Below, piece after piece: positions 53,000 to 61,928 of a stretch of 64,000 nt of DNA; the first letter of the stretch is position 1; every line of letters begins with the position of its first letter. The notes beneath the pieces are model-generated. The model did no database searches and was not told where the DNA came from. It saw nothing but the letters and a program-made list of their open reading frames with translations. Location: assembly GCF_030283145.1 (NCBI RefSeq), contig NZ_JASNWE010000001.1, positions 1,549,751 through 1,613,750 of the forward strand. The letters run 5' to 3'. A program made the position numbers and the translations under genes. This stretch comes from Actinomadura xylanilytica (GTDB taxonomy: Bacteria; Actinomycetota; Actinomycetes; Streptosporangiales; Streptosporangiaceae).

Positions 53000-54571
53000 A
53001 TGTCCCAAGTGATCGCAGCGCGCTACGAGCTGATCGACGTGCTCGGCCGGGGCGGGATGGGCGCGGTGTGGCGGGCCCGCGACACGATGCTGGGCCGCGA
53101 GGTGGCGATCAAGGAGGTCGCCCTCCCGCAGGGCCTGGACGAGGCGCAGGTCGAGCGGATCCAGGCGCGCACCCTGCGGGAGGCGCGGTCGGCGGCGCGG
53201 CTCCACCATCCGGGCATCGTGACGGTCTTCGACGTGGTCGAGGAGGACGGCCGGCCCTGGATCGTGATGCAGCTCGTGCGGGCGCCCGCGCTCGACCGGG
53301 TCCTCGCGCAGGACGGGCCGCTGCCGCCCGCCCGGGTCGCCTCGATCGGGCTGGACCTGCTGGACGCGCTGCGCGCCGCGCACGCGGCCGGGGTGACGCA
53401 TCGCGACGTCAAGCCGGGCAACGTCCTGCTCCCCGGCGGGCGGGCCGTCCTCACCGATTTCGGGATCGCCACGATGGAGGGCGACCAGACCCTCACCCAG
53501 TCCGGCGCGATCGTCGGCTCCCCCGCGTACCTGGCGCCCGAGCAGGCCCGGCGCGGCCGGGCGACGCCCGCGTCCGACCTGTGGTCGCTGGGCGCCACGC
53601 TCTACGCCGCGGTCGAGGGCCGCCCGCCGTTCCAGCGCGACGACGTGTGGGGGCTGATGGCCGCGCTGCTCACCGACGAGCCCGACCCGGTGCGCCTCGC
53701 CGGGCCGCTGACGCCGGTGCTGCACGGGCTGCTGCACAAGGATCCGGACGAGCGGCTCAGCCCCGGCGACGCCGAGCGGCTGCTCCGCGAGGCCGTCGGA
53801 TCCGGCCCCGGCTGGAGTCCGCCTCAGGCGGGTCTCCACCCGGGCGCGCGGAACGCGACGCTGCCGCCCCCGCCGCCCCTGCCGTCCGCTCCGGCCCCGT
53901 CGCCCGATCCGACGTTCCCGGGCCCGTCCTCGCCCGCCCGGCGGCGGGCCCGCTGGAACCTGATCGTCCCGGCGGGGATCTTCGCGGTGGCGCTGGTCGC
54001 CGCGGTCGTCGCCGTCCTGGTCTTCGTCGACGGCGCGGGCGACCCGTCCGGACGGACCCCGTCCCCGAGCGCCGGGTCGGCCGGGTCCGGCGGCGCGGCG
54101 AGCGCGCCGGCCGGCGGGGCCGCGTCCGTCCCGGCCGGGTACGAGGAGTACCGCGGGCCGTCCTTCGTCGCGGCCGTCCCCCGGGGGTGGAAGGCCGAAC
54201 CGGAAGGCCGGGACGTGACGTTCCGCGACCCGGCCCCGGACGCGGCCCGCGGAATCGCCTTCCAGCGGATCGCCGGGGTCACCGGCAACGAGGCCCGGTG
54301 GCTGTCGGACGCCGCCAAGTCGTTCAAGAACAGCTCCGACTATCCCGACTACGAGGAGATCGCGTTCAGGGAGAACATCCCCTTCCAGGGCGCGAACGCG
54401 GCCGAGCTGGAGTTCACCTTCACCAAGGACGGCCGGCCCGGCCGGGTCAGGGACCGGCTGTTCTCGTTCAACGGCGGGCTGTACCAGGCCCTCCTGATCG
54501 CGGGCCAGCGGGACTGGGACGCGAGCACGCGGTACTTCGACACGTTCCTGAGCACCTTCCGGGCCCCCTGA
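53000..54571 (+). CDS. Transmembrane Ser/Thr protein kinase (PASTA-less)
   Basis: A 523-residue kinase. The N-terminal Hanks domain has the glycine loop LGRGGMGAVW, the ATP lysine in VAIKEV, catalytic loop HRDVKPGNVLL, DFG (TDFGIATME) and APE (YLAPEQA). A Pro-rich juxtamembrane segment, one membrane helix (about 318-340) and a Ser/Gly/Ala-rich linker lead to an extracellular domain of about 140 residues (SFVAAVPRGWKAEPEGRDV), of a type often attached to actinomycete kinases. No PASTA repeats are present, so the ligand is unknown. Confidence 0.9.
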   Translation: MSQVIAARYELIDVLGRGGMGAVWRARDTMLGREVAIKEVALPQGLDEAQVERIQARTLREARSAARLHHPGIVTVFDVVEEDGRPWIVMQLVRAPALDRVLAQDGPLPPARVASIGLDLLDALRAAHAAGVTHRDVKPGNVLLPGGRAVLTDFGIATMEGDQTLTQSGAIVGSPAYLAPEQARRGRATPASDLWSLGATLYAAVEGRPPFQRDDVWGLMAALLTDEPDPVRLAGPLTPVLHGLLHKDPDERLSPGDAERLLREAVGSGPGWSPPQAGLHPGARNATLPPPPPLPSAPAPSPDPTFPGPSSPARRRARWNLIVPAGIFAVALVAAVVAVLVFVDGAGDPSGRTPSPSAGSAGSGGAASAPAGGAASVPAGYEEYRGPSFVAAVPRGWKAEPEGRDVTFRDPAPDAARGIAFQRIAGVTGNEARWLSDAAKSFKNSSDYPDYEEIAFRENIPFQGANAAELEFTFTKDGRPGRVRDRLFSFNGGLYQALLIAGQRDWDASTRYFDTFLSTFRAP

Positions 54572-54643
54572 CCCGGCGACGCGGGCGGGCTGCGAGCGCG
54601 CCACCTGCGCATCCCGGCGAAGCCGGTGTGCCGGGCGGCCCGG

Positions 54644-55495
54644 TCAGCCTTGCGAGGGCTCCTCGAAGAGGCTGCGCGCCTTGGCCTCGGCCGCGTTCAG
54701 CGCCCGGACGTGCTCGGGCGCCAGCTCCTCCACGCAGCGGGTCATCTCCTCGGTCACCTGGCTGAACGCGGCCTCTTCGGCGCCGCGCAGCGCCGCCCGC
54801 ACGCTCGCCGAGCGGGCACCGAGCGCGGACCACTCCAGCTCCAGCCGGGCGACCGCCTCGTCGAAGGCCCGGGCGGTCTCCCGGCCGGCCTCCTTCAGCT
54901 CGTCCGGGATCGGGCCGCGGCCGGACTTGCGGGCGTGGCTGGACAGCGTGGAAATGCGGCTCGCCAGCGTGAGGCCCTCGCGGGCCAGCGGCAGCACCTC
55001 GTGGATCAGGTCGGTCACCGCCTTGGCCAGCTCCTCGACCCGGGTCAGCAGGATCTGCGTCGCCGCCTCCATCGCGGCCGACGTCCGCGCCGAGACCCGC
55101 TCGGCGACCTCCTCCTGCTGCCTGGCCAGGACCGGGACCACGTCGCTGTCGAGCAGTCGCCGCAGCTCGCGCTCGCGGCTCGCGTGGTTGTCCGGCCCGG
55201 TGCGTCCGGTCCAGTCGGCCCAGACCCGTTCGAGCCGCTCCTCCCCGGAGGCCGCGATCTCACCCGCGATCTCCTCCAGGGCCTCGCCGACCCGGTCCTT
55301 GAGCCGTTCGACCCGGCCGTAGAGCGCCTCCCGTTTGAACGGGTCGTTGAGCTCGTTCAGCAGGGCCTGCAACCGGCGGGACACGTCGATGGCGTGCTCG
55401 GCCAGGGGAACGAGCCGGTCGGCGAGCTCGTCGAGCGTCTGCGCCCGGCGTGGGTCGGTCAGCTCGGCCACCCACCCGGGAAGATCGTGGGCCAT
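54644..55495 (-). CDS. Helical coiled-coil protein of unknown function
   Basis: A 283-residue, highly charged and almost wholly alpha-helical protein with heptad-like stretches (LADRLVPLAEHAIDVSRRLQ, EELAKAVTDLIHEVLPLARE). No signal peptide, membrane helix or known motif. Length and composition suggest a cytoplasmic coiled-coil scaffold or partner. It converges with the Ser/Thr kinase gene and is divergent from hisN; neither fixes a role. Confidence 0.7.
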   Translation of the reverse strand: MAHDLPGWVAELTDPRRAQTLDELADRLVPLAEHAIDVSRRLQALLNELNDPFKREALYGRVERLKDRVGEALEEIAGEIAASGEERLERVWADWTGRTGPDNHASRERELRRLLDSDVVPVLARQQEEVAERVSARTSAAMEAATQILLTRVEELAKAVTDLIHEVLPLAREGLTLASRISTLSSHARKSGRGPIPDELKEAGRETARAFDEAVARLELEWSALGARSASVRAALRGAEEAAFSQVTEEMTRCVEELAPEHVRALNAAEAKARSLFEEPSQG

Positions 55496-55643
55496 GCGCC
55501 CATGCTTTCATCTACCGGGCCGCTCGGGCGGGCGCACGCGCCAGCGCGCCCGGCCCGGACCGAAATCCGGTCCGCCGCCGCGCGGGCACCGCCTGCCCCG
55601 GTCCCTGTCGGGGCGGGGTCCGGGCACGGTAGCGTGGCACGTC

Positions 55644-56447
55644 GTGGCGGGCTATTCCGATGACCTGCGTCTCGCGCACGTGCTCGCGGACGGGGCCGAC
55701 GACATCACGACCAGGCGCTTCCGCGCGCTCGATCTGGAGATCGAGACCAAGCCGGACCTGACCCCGGTCAGTGACGCCGACCGCAGCGTCGAGGAGCAGA
55801 TCCGCGGCACGCTCAAGCGCGCCCGGCCGCGCGACGCGGTGCTGGGCGAGGAGTACGGCCGCACCGGCTACGGGCAGCGCTGCTGGATCATCGACCCGAT
55901 CGACGCCACCAAGAACTTCGTCCGCGGCGTGCCGGTGTGGGCGACGCTGATCGCGCTGATGGAGCACGACGAGATCGTGGTGGGCGTGGTGTCGGCGCCC
56001 TCGCTGAACCGCCGCTGGTGGGCCGCGCGCGGCGGCGGCGCCTGGGCGGGGCGCAGCCTGACCCGGGCCTCCCGCATCCAGGTCTCCCAGGTGAACGACC
56101 TGTCGGACGCCTCGCTGTCGTTCTCCAGCCTCGGCGGCTGGGAGGAGCAGGACCGGCTCGACCAGTTCCTCGATCTGACCCGCGCGGTCTGGCGGACCCG
56201 GGCCTTCGGCGACTTCTGGTCGCACATGATGGTGGCCGAGGGCGCGATCGACGTCTCGGCCGAGCCCGAGGTCTCGCTGTGGGACCTGGCCGCCCTCCAG
56301 GTGATCGTGGAGGAGGCCGGGGGCATGTTCACCGACCTGTCCGGCGTCCCGGGCCCCGATGGCGGCAGCGTGGTGTGCACCAACGGCCGCCTCCACGCCG
56401 AGGTGCTGCGCACCCTCGGCGGCGGCCAGCTCTCCCTGCGCGTCTGA
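55644..56447 (+). CDS. hisN: Histidinol-phosphatase of the inositol-monophosphatase family
   Basis: A 267-residue IMPase-fold enzyme. Metal-binding motifs are LGEEYG (Glu), DPIDATKNFVRG (DPxDGT class) and SLWDLAALQVIVEEAGG (the WDxAA C-terminal motif). Actinobacterial enzymes with this DPIDATKNFVRG motif act as HisN in histidine synthesis. The GTG at 55644 begins VAGYSDDLRLA. Other IMPase activities (inositol phosphatase) cannot be excluded by sequence alone. Confidence 0.85.
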   Translation: MAGYSDDLRLAHVLADGADDITTRRFRALDLEIETKPDLTPVSDADRSVEEQIRGTLKRARPRDAVLGEEYGRTGYGQRCWIIDPIDATKNFVRGVPVWATLIALMEHDEIVVGVVSAPSLNRRWWAARGGGAWAGRSLTRASRIQVSQVNDLSDASLSFSSLGGWEEQDRLDQFLDLTRAVWRTRAFGDFWSHMMVAEGAIDVSAEPEVSLWDLAALQVIVEEAGGMFTDLSGVPGPDGGSVVCTNGRLHAEVLRTLGGGQLSLRV

Positions 56448-56521
56448 CCTTCCTGCACGGACGATCTCCCTGCGCGTCCGGCCTCTTGCGTGGGCGGTTC
56501 CCTGCTGGCCGAGCGAGGACG

Positions 56522-57151
56522 TCAGGCCAGGATGATGACAATGAAGATCAGGCAGCAGATGATGTTGATGAGCCAGCTGTGGGTGTTCATCCAGTCCCGC
56601 ACTGCGGGCATGGCGCCCTGCGCTCGCCGGTGGAACAGCAGCAGAGCGAGCAGTGGCAGTGCCGCGATCAGGACGGTGGCCGCGATGAACACCGCCGCCG
56701 AGCCGAAGCCCGCGTGGTGGTGTTCGAGGTTGGCTCCGACCGTCAGCATCACCAGGATGTCCGAGGGCATCAAGAAGATCAGGAGTAGACCGGTCTTGAA
56801 GGCCCTGCGTGGACCGGCGTTCATCAGCGTCCCGAGCCACTTGGGCGGCTTCACCGTGGCCCGCTTCACGTAGTTCCTCAGTATCCCGGCCACCAGCAGG
56901 GCGACCAGCACGTACTGGATGATCTTCCCCAGCGAGGTGTTGTCGGAGGGCTTGCCCAGCGACACACTGCTGCCCACCAGCGAGAAGACGCCACGCGATA
57001 TCGCCATGCCCACGGTCACCGCTATCAGCACGCCGAGCAGGAACGCCAGCGAGACCCGCACCGCTCGGGCGGTGGTCACCAGGATGATGGCGGACATGAT
57101 CTGCGGTCCCGCCATCATCGTGATGGCCAGCGGGAGCACTTGAAGGCTCAT
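56522..57151 (-). CDS. GAP-family (Sap-like) membrane protein
   Basis: A 209-residue polytopic protein with six predicted helices and a small cytoplasmic loop (RNYVKRATVKPPKWLGTL). It fits the GAP/Sap family, which in mycobacteria moves glycopeptidolipid or sulfolipid to the surface. It resembles LysE-like transporters in topology. Its lipid or solute here is unknown. It stands alone with no operon partner. Confidence 0.75.
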   Translation of the reverse strand: MSLQVLPLAITMMAGPQIMSAIILVTTARAVRVSLAFLLGVLIAVTVGMAISRGVFSLVGSSVSLGKPSDNTSLGKIIQYVLVALLVAGILRNYVKRATVKPPKWLGTLMNAGPRRAFKTGLLLIFLMPSDILVMLTVGANLEHHHAGFGSAAVFIAATVLIAALPLLALLLFHRRAQGAMPAVRDWMNTHSWLINIICCLIFIVIILA

Positions 57152-57387
57152 GGTTTCCCCCCCAGGTCGATCCCGGCCGACCGCTGCGGCCTACCGGCGT
57201 CGATCCGCGCTTGTCTCTGGGCGCCGCGCCTACGACAGGCGCAAGAACAACGACAAAACCGCCCACTGGCGAGGGTCGCGACGCCGACCCGGGCAGGCCC
57301 TACCTGCAACGACAAAGACGAGGTGGCCCGCCGGACCCCCGATGCCGGGGACCCGCCTCGCTGAGTTTCACGATAGAGGAGCGATCA

Positions 57388-57438
57388 GTGCACTATCCGC
57401 TACTCGACGTGTTCTTGACCATGATGTGGTTCTTGTGA
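57388..57438 (+). pseudogene. 5' stub of a SHOCT/PLDc_N-type membrane protein gene
   Basis: A 16-codon frame, MHYPLLDVFLTMMWFL, starts at GTG seven bases after GAGGAG and stops just inside the left direct repeat. The peptide matches the first residues of a common actinomycete family of small membrane proteins (MxYPLLxxFLTMxWFFLW...) that normally run 70-130 residues. The remainder is not found at the right boundary of the element, so it was probably lost when the element inserted or decayed. Confidence 0.55.
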
Positions 57439-57496
57439 ACGGGGCGGCACCCGATCTCTTGGTACCGCCCCGTCAGAACGCCGGCTGACTCGCGAC
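57435..57496. repeat. Left direct repeat (attL-like)
   Basis: 62 bp starting GTGAACGGGGCGGCACC and ending TGACTCGCGAC. It contains a hairpin ACGGGGCGG...CCGCCCCGT with terminator character. It matches 60320-60382 except one base change and one extra G. Confidence 0.85.
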
Positions 57497-57543
57497 GAAT
57501 GCATGGTCTCGTCTCTTCAGGTGGTTGACCTGCGGAGACGAGG

Positions 57544-58206
57544 CTACGCGTCCGCGTTTCCGGGGGTTTGGCCCGTGGGGAGCCCGTCAGCGCCGGAACC
57601 GGCCCCGGAGGGCTCAGAGCCGCTTAGAGCCGCGTCGATGAGCCGGTTTGTCTCTTGCTCCATGCCCGTGAACCAGTGCGCGTATGTGGACATCAGGACC
57701 GTGAGGGAGTGCCCCAGGCGCCGCGCGACCTCGGTAGCGGGAACGCCGGAGTTGAGCAGCAGCGACGCGCAGCCGTGCCGCAGGTCATACGGCCGCTGGG
57801 CCAGCCCCGCCGCCCGCTCGGGGCCGGTCAGCGCGACGGCCCGTGCCCGCCGCCACAACTGCCCGTACATGGTGTTGGTGATCGGCGCAGCATCCCGGAT
57901 CGCCGCCGCCAACGCCGACACATCCGCCCACACCGGAGGAGCCACCACCACCGACCGATCCCCGTCCACCACCCCATCCAGGCGAATCACCGCGTGAAAG
58001 TGCACCGCCCCGCGCCGCTGGTACTCGGCCACCTTGACGTAGGAGACCCGCACCAGCGACCGCACCGCCCGCACCGAAACCGGCACCCCGGACCGCTCCG
58101 ACCCGATCCGCGCCAACGCCCGGTAGACGTAGATCATCGTCCGCCGCCAAAGCTCCGGGACGGCCGCATGCCACAGGACATCGCCCCTTCGGGGTGGCTG
58201 CGCCAT
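57544..58206 (-). pseudogene. RepSA-like initiator fragment fused to a tyrosine integrase C-terminus
   Basis: A 220-codon chimera. The first 85 residues (WHAAVPELWRRTMIYVYRAL, VRVSYVKVAEYQRRGAVHFH, AVIRLDG) are the middle of a RepSA-type rolling-circle initiator of AICE elements. From about residue 110 the chain is the end of a tyrosine recombinase: YDLRHGCASLLLNSG (Arg-His), ARRLGHS and the catalytic-Tyr region MSTYAHWF. The Rep N-terminus with the metal motif, and the integrase N-terminal and core-binding domains, are absent. One internal deletion between adjacent rep and int genes in the same frame explains it. It keeps an open frame but cannot be functional as either enzyme. Confidence 0.8.
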
Positions 58207-58290
58207 TCCGCCGGCCCACCCTCACCACCGCGACACCAGGGCGCCGCGCGGAGCCACACGCCGACCGATAAGTGGCTACCATCACGCCCC

Positions 58291-59004
58291 GTGATCACTG
58301 TGGCTACATGGAACGTCCTGCACCGTGTCCATGCCGAGAACTGGAGTGAGGATGTCCTGGCGCGTTGGCCGGACGAATCGGAGCGGATCGCTGCCGTTAC
58401 GGCGCGGTTGGTAACGCGGACCGAGCAGGTCATCGCGCTTCAGGAGGTCAGCGGTGACCAACTGGCCAGCATCCGCCTCGCACTGCCCGAACGAACCGTC
58501 CACACGTTGCGGTATCCGCGCGTCCCGGCACCCCGCCACGCCATCCGTCCGCTGCGCGCCCCCGAGGAGTACCTCGTGCTTCTGGTGGACGGACAGAGTC
58601 GCAAGGTGGCCGCCGACTCCTTCGAGGACGATCCGGGCAAGGGAGTGCTGTCCGTCGAGACCGCGGGGACACTCGTCGTCGCGACCCACGTGAGCGGTGA
58701 TCAGCGACGCTCGCGCCAGCTGGCACGCCTGGCCGAGCTGACCGCCACTCCACCGGGACAGGCAGCGATGCTTCTGGGCGACTTCAACACCGACCGTGCC
58801 ACCGTGGCGTCGGCTCTGGGCCCCGGTTACGACGTCGTGGATCTCCCGCCGGAAGCCCTGCCGACACGGCCACAAACCTCAAGCTCGGAGCCACAGTGGA
58901 TCGACCACGTGGTCGTGCGGGGCGGGAGAACCAGCAGCGCGGCCGTCGAGGACGTCGGCGGCCTCTCGGACCACAATCTCCTCCGCGCGAACATCACGGT
59001 GTGA
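58291..59004 (+). CDS. Endonuclease/exonuclease/phosphatase-fold protein
   Basis: A 237-residue EEP protein. Catalytic motifs are ATWNVLH (Asn), ALQEVSGD (Glu metal ligand), LLGDFNTD (Asp/Asn) and SDHNLL (the final Asp-His). It could cleave nucleic acid or hydrolyse a phosphoester. It is shorter than ExoIII and has no signal peptide. GTG start at 58291 begins VITVATWNV. It is the only intact enzyme gene inside the element, so it may be cargo. Confidence 0.8.
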   Translation: MITVATWNVLHRVHAENWSEDVLARWPDESERIAAVTARLVTRTEQVIALQEVSGDQLASIRLALPERTVHTLRYPRVPAPRHAIRPLRAPEEYLVLLVDGQSRKVAADSFEDDPGKGVLSVETAGTLVVATHVSGDQRRSRQLARLAELTATPPGQAAMLLGDFNTDRATVASALGPGYDVVDLPPEALPTRPQTSSSEPQWIDHVVVRGGRTSSAAVEDVGGLSDHNLLRANITV

Positions 59005-59104
59005 GCTCGGCGGCAACGCGCGCGGCCGGACGCCGTCACGAACTTGATCGACGCGTGCAGCGGTCGCGCTGACGCCGCCATCAGCGCTGCCGTCTCCATG
59101 AGGT

Positions 59105-59350
59105 TCATCGTGGACCGGACCGGCCCGCCTGCTCGGTCGTCTCCCGCTCGGTGATCTGCTGCACCCTCGCCCGCGCCGAAGTCAGCGCCGCCGCCACCGC
59201 GTCCAGGCACTCGCACAGGTGCTCGGTCATCAGCCCCGCCGCTGCCAGGTCCAGGTGTTCGCTCTGCGTCTTGACCCGCCGGGCGACCACGCCCGCCCGG
59301 TTGGCGAGTTGTTTCGCCTCCCACACCATCGCCTCCGTCACGATCCTCAC
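59105..59350 (-). CDS. Small helical protein of the element
   Basis: An 81-residue alpha-helical protein with alternating Ala and charged residues (MVWEAKQLANRAGVVARRVK, CLDAVAAALTSARARVQQIT). No known family. Small coiled-coil genes of this kind are common in actinomycete integrative elements. Its frame is open and clean, but expression is unproven. Confidence 0.5.
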   Translation of the reverse strand: MRIVTEAMVWEAKQLANRAGVVARRVKTQSEHLDLAAAGLMTEHLCECLDAVAAALTSARARVQQITERETTEQAGRSGPR

Positions 59351-59432
59351 CGCGCCGCCTCCTCCCGCACGGCCGGGAAGGTCCCCGGGTACATCCGGTG
59401 CTCCATCAGCCCGGCGACCTGGTCAGCCGCCT

Positions 59433-59774
59433 TCACACGTCCCGGCACGGAGCGAACGGGAACCACGGATCGGCGAACGCGTCGAAGTAGGCCCACCCGC
59501 CAGGGACGGCCCGCGCCATTGCCAGAACTCCGACGTCCTCTTTGGGGCCCCAGACCGTGAACAGCAGCATCGGGAAGTACACCGCCGTACTCCGGTCCGG
59601 GTAGAGCTTCACCCCCCGGTACCCCCGCCGCTCCGACGCCAGCGCCAGCCGGTCCAGATGCCGCGCCGCCGTGTCACGCCCCCGCAGGGTCCGCCACCAC
59701 GACACGCACCACTCCGCCCGCCCGTGCCGCTGGACCGGCAGCCGCCACCACCCCACGCACCCACCGCCCAGCAC
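59433..59774 (-). CDS. Hypothetical protein of the element
   Basis: Up to 113 residues, rich in Trp and Arg at the start. The C-terminal part (RRGYRGVKLYPDRSTAVYFP, TVWGPKEDVGVLAMARAVPG, WAYFDAF) has a beta-strand pattern and looks like a folded domain; the first 25 residues may not be translated. I do not recognise the family. Confidence 0.5.
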   Translation of the reverse strand: MLGGGCVGWWRLPVQRHGRAEWCVSWWRTLRGRDTAARHLDRLALASERRGYRGVKLYPDRSTAVYFPMLLFTVWGPKEDVGVLAMARAVPGGWAYFDAFADPWFPFAPCRDV

Positions 59775-59874
59775 GAAGGGCGCCCTCCGACACGCTCACC
59801 ACCGCGCCCACTTGGCACCCAACCCCGCGCCGCGCCATCCTTGAACCGCAGCGCGCGAGGAGGAGACGGACCCG

Positions 59875-60171
59875 ATGAGCGAAGACCTAGCCGCCGTCAT
59901 CGCCGACCAGCTAAAGCGAACCGGCGAAACCGGCACCGTCTACCACTCGCCCGACGAACGCGACCGGCTACGCGCCGCCGGACGCCAAGCCGGACGCCTC
60001 CTGAACCGCCCCGTCCGAACCTTCGACACCGCCGCCCGCCATCCACGCTGCGACGCCGACCAATGCGGCACCGTGCGGATCGCTCTGGCCGATTGGGGCA
60101 CCAACCCCCTAGAAAGCCAGCTCAGCGAAACCCGCGCCAACAAGGTGATAGAGCGCGCCCTCAGCGAGTGA
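59875..60171 (+). CDS. Hypothetical protein of the element
   Basis: A 98-residue protein beginning at ATG after GAGGAGGAGACGGACCCG. It has a helical N-terminus (AAVIADQLKRTGETGTVYHS), a basic helix (RDRLRAAGRQAGRLLNRPVR) and two cysteines (PRCDADQCGT). This pattern resembles small proteins encoded in actinomycete plasmids and integrative elements, but I assign no function. Confidence 0.6.
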   Translation: MSEDLAAVIADQLKRTGETGTVYHSPDERDRLRAAGRQAGRLLNRPVRTFDTAARHPRCDADQCGTVRIALADWGTNPLESQLSETRANKVIERALSE

Positions 60172-60319
60172 CCAGCGCGAACCGTCCCGGGCCATGGCCC
60201 GCACATGGCCCGTGAACAGTCAGCACCAGCGGCAACCAGCGCGCACCAGTGAGACAAGATCAACACCGCCCGCCCGCCATGGAGCAGCTAAACCCCCAGG
60301 TCAAGCAGCAACCCCGCAC

Positions 60320-60382
60320 GTGAACGGGGCGGCACCCGATCTCTTGGGTACCGCCCCGTCAGAACGCCGGTTGACTCGCGAC
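60320..60382. repeat. Right direct repeat (attR-like)
   Basis: 63 bp matching the left repeat with one inserted G (CTTGGGTACC for CTTGGTACC) and one T for C. The hairpin ACGGGGCGG...CCGCCCCGT is kept. It precedes the small membrane protein gene. Confidence 0.85.
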
Positions 60383-60446
60383 ATATCGTGGAACCACGGT
60401 CGCCGGGCGGCCGTTGTCCCAGTGGCGACCGTACGGAGGTTAAGAG

Positions 60447-60638
60447 ATGTCGACCCAGACCAAACTCGTCATCGGCGGAGTCGTCGTCGGCTTCCTGACA
60501 CTGTTGATCTTTCCCTTGTGGCTCAGCGCGCTGATCATCCTGGGCGTCATCGGGACGCCGGTGGTCGGCTACCTGATGCTCGACCCGTCCCAGCGCAAGC
60601 GGGTCCGCAGCCAGGGGCGCAAGCGCCTGGGGAGCTGA
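60447..60638 (+). CDS. Small two-helix membrane protein
   Basis: A 63-residue protein with two hydrophobic segments (LVIGGVVVGFLTLLIFPLWL and SALIILGVIGTPVVGYLML) and a basic tail (QRKRVRSQGRKRLGS). ATG follows GGAGGTTAAGAG. It lies just outside the right repeat. No family recognised. Confidence 0.65.
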   Translation: MSTQTKLVIGGVVVGFLTLLIFPLWLSALIILGVIGTPVVGYLMLDPSQRKRVRSQGRKRLGS

Positions 60639-60715
60639 CACCGCCGCCCGAGCCCGGCGCCCGAGCCCGCACCGGCGCCCGTTCCCGCCGTCGTCCGGCC
60701 GGTTAGGGTGCGGAC

Positions 60716-61909
60716 GTGACCGAGGTGCGGATGGGCGTGGTGGGCGCCGGGATCCTGGGGCTGGCCGTGGCGCGGCGGCTCGTCCAGCGGTATCCCGGCG
60801 CGCGGGTGACGGTCCTTGAGAAGGAGGACCGTCCGGCGGCGCACCAGACCGGGCACAACAGCGGCGTCGCGCACGCGGGGCTCTACTACGCGCCCGGCTC
60901 GCTGAAGGCCACGCTGTGCCGGCGCGGCGTCGGCCTGCTGAAGGACTACTGCGCCGACCGGGGCCTGCCGTACGAGGAGTGCGGCAAGGTCGTGGTCGCG
61001 CGTGACGCGCGCGAGCTGGCCGCGCTCGACGAGATCGAGCGGCGGGCCGCCGCGAACGGGGTGCCGGGGCTGCGCCGGCTGACCGGCGGCGGACTCCGTG
61101 AGATCGAGCCGCACGCGGCGGGCGTGGCGGCGCTGCACTCCCCCACGACCGCGATCGTCGACTTCCCGGCGGTGGCGCGCGCGTTCGCGGACGACGTCCG
61201 CGACGGCGGCGGCGACGTCCGGTTCGGCTTCGAGGTGGTGCGGCTGCGCCGGGCGGGCGGACGGGTCGTGGCCGCCTCGCCGCGCGAGGAGCTGGTCTTC
61301 GACCGGCTGGTGGTGTGCGCCGGGCTCCAGTCGGACCGGGTGGCGCGGCTCGCCGGCGACGCCCGCGGGCCCGCGATCGTCCCGTTCCGCGGCGAGTACT
61401 ACCGGCTGGTCCCCGCGCGGGACGAGCTGGTCAGGGGCCTCATCTACCCCGTGCCCGATCCGCGCTACCCGTTCCTCGGGGTGCACTTCACCCGGCGGGT
61501 CGGCGGCGGCGTCGACATCGGGCCGAACGCCGTGCTCGCGCTGGCCCGCGAGGGCTACCGGCGCCGCGACGTCCGTCCCGCCGAGCTGTGGGAGACGCTG
61601 CGCTGGCCCGGGTCCCGGCGCCTGGCGCGGCGGCACTGGCGGACGGGCCTGAAGGAGCTGTACGGGTCGGCGGTCAAGCGGGCGTTCGTCGCCGAGGCGC
61701 GCGGGTTCGTGCCGGAGCTGGCGGCGGCCGACGTGGTGCCGGCTCCGGCCGGGGTGCGGGCCCAGGCGGTCGACCTCGACGGCTCGCTCGTGGACGACTT
61801 CCGGATCGGGCTGCTCGGCCCGGTCGTGACCGTGCGGAACGCCCCGTCCCCGGCGGCGACCTCGTCCCTGGCGATCGCCGAGCACGTGGTGGAGCGGCTG
61901 GAGACCTGA
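60716..61909 (+). CDS. lhgO: L-2-hydroxyglutarate oxidase
   Basis: A 397-residue FAD enzyme of the DAO/LhgO class. The FAD-binding start is VVGAGILGLAVARRL and the conserved QTGHNSGVAHAGLYY segment (GHNSGVIHAG in LhgO proteins) identifies the family; the later FRGEYYRL and YPVPDPRYPFLGVHFT are also typical. It oxidises L-2-hydroxyglutarate to 2-oxoglutarate. Starts at GTG 60716. Convergent with the carboxylesterase gene 19 bases downstream. Confidence 0.9.
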   Translation: MTEVRMGVVGAGILGLAVARRLVQRYPGARVTVLEKEDRPAAHQTGHNSGVAHAGLYYAPGSLKATLCRRGVGLLKDYCADRGLPYEECGKVVVARDARELAALDEIERRAAANGVPGLRRLTGGGLREIEPHAAGVAALHSPTTAIVDFPAVARAFADDVRDGGGDVRFGFEVVRLRRAGGRVVAASPREELVFDRLVVCAGLQSDRVARLAGDARGPAIVPFRGEYYRLVPARDELVRGLIYPVPDPRYPFLGVHFTRRVGGGVDIGPNAVLALAREGYRRRDVRPAELWETLRWPGSRRLARRHWRTGLKELYGSAVKRAFVAEARGFVPELAAADVVPAPAGVRAQAVDLDGSLVDDFRIGLLGPVVTVRNAPSPAATSSLAIAEHVVERLET

Positions 61910-61928
61910 GGCGACGCGGCGCCCCGGG

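Larger units (their letters stand above)
57435..60382. mobile_element. Remnant of an actinomycete integrative element
   Basis: About 2.9 kb bounded by imperfect direct repeats (57435-57496 and 60320-60382). It contains a fused replication-initiator/tyrosine-integrase remnant, an EEP nuclease and three small orphan genes. No transfer (FtsK/Tra) gene, excisionase or complete integrase remains, so it should be immobile. Composition looks a little less GC-rich than the flanks in the EEP gene. Confidence 0.7.

Noticed and set aside
57435..60382. Insertion sequence
   Set aside because: There is no transposase or terminal inverted repeat; the genes and long direct repeats fit an integrase-type element.
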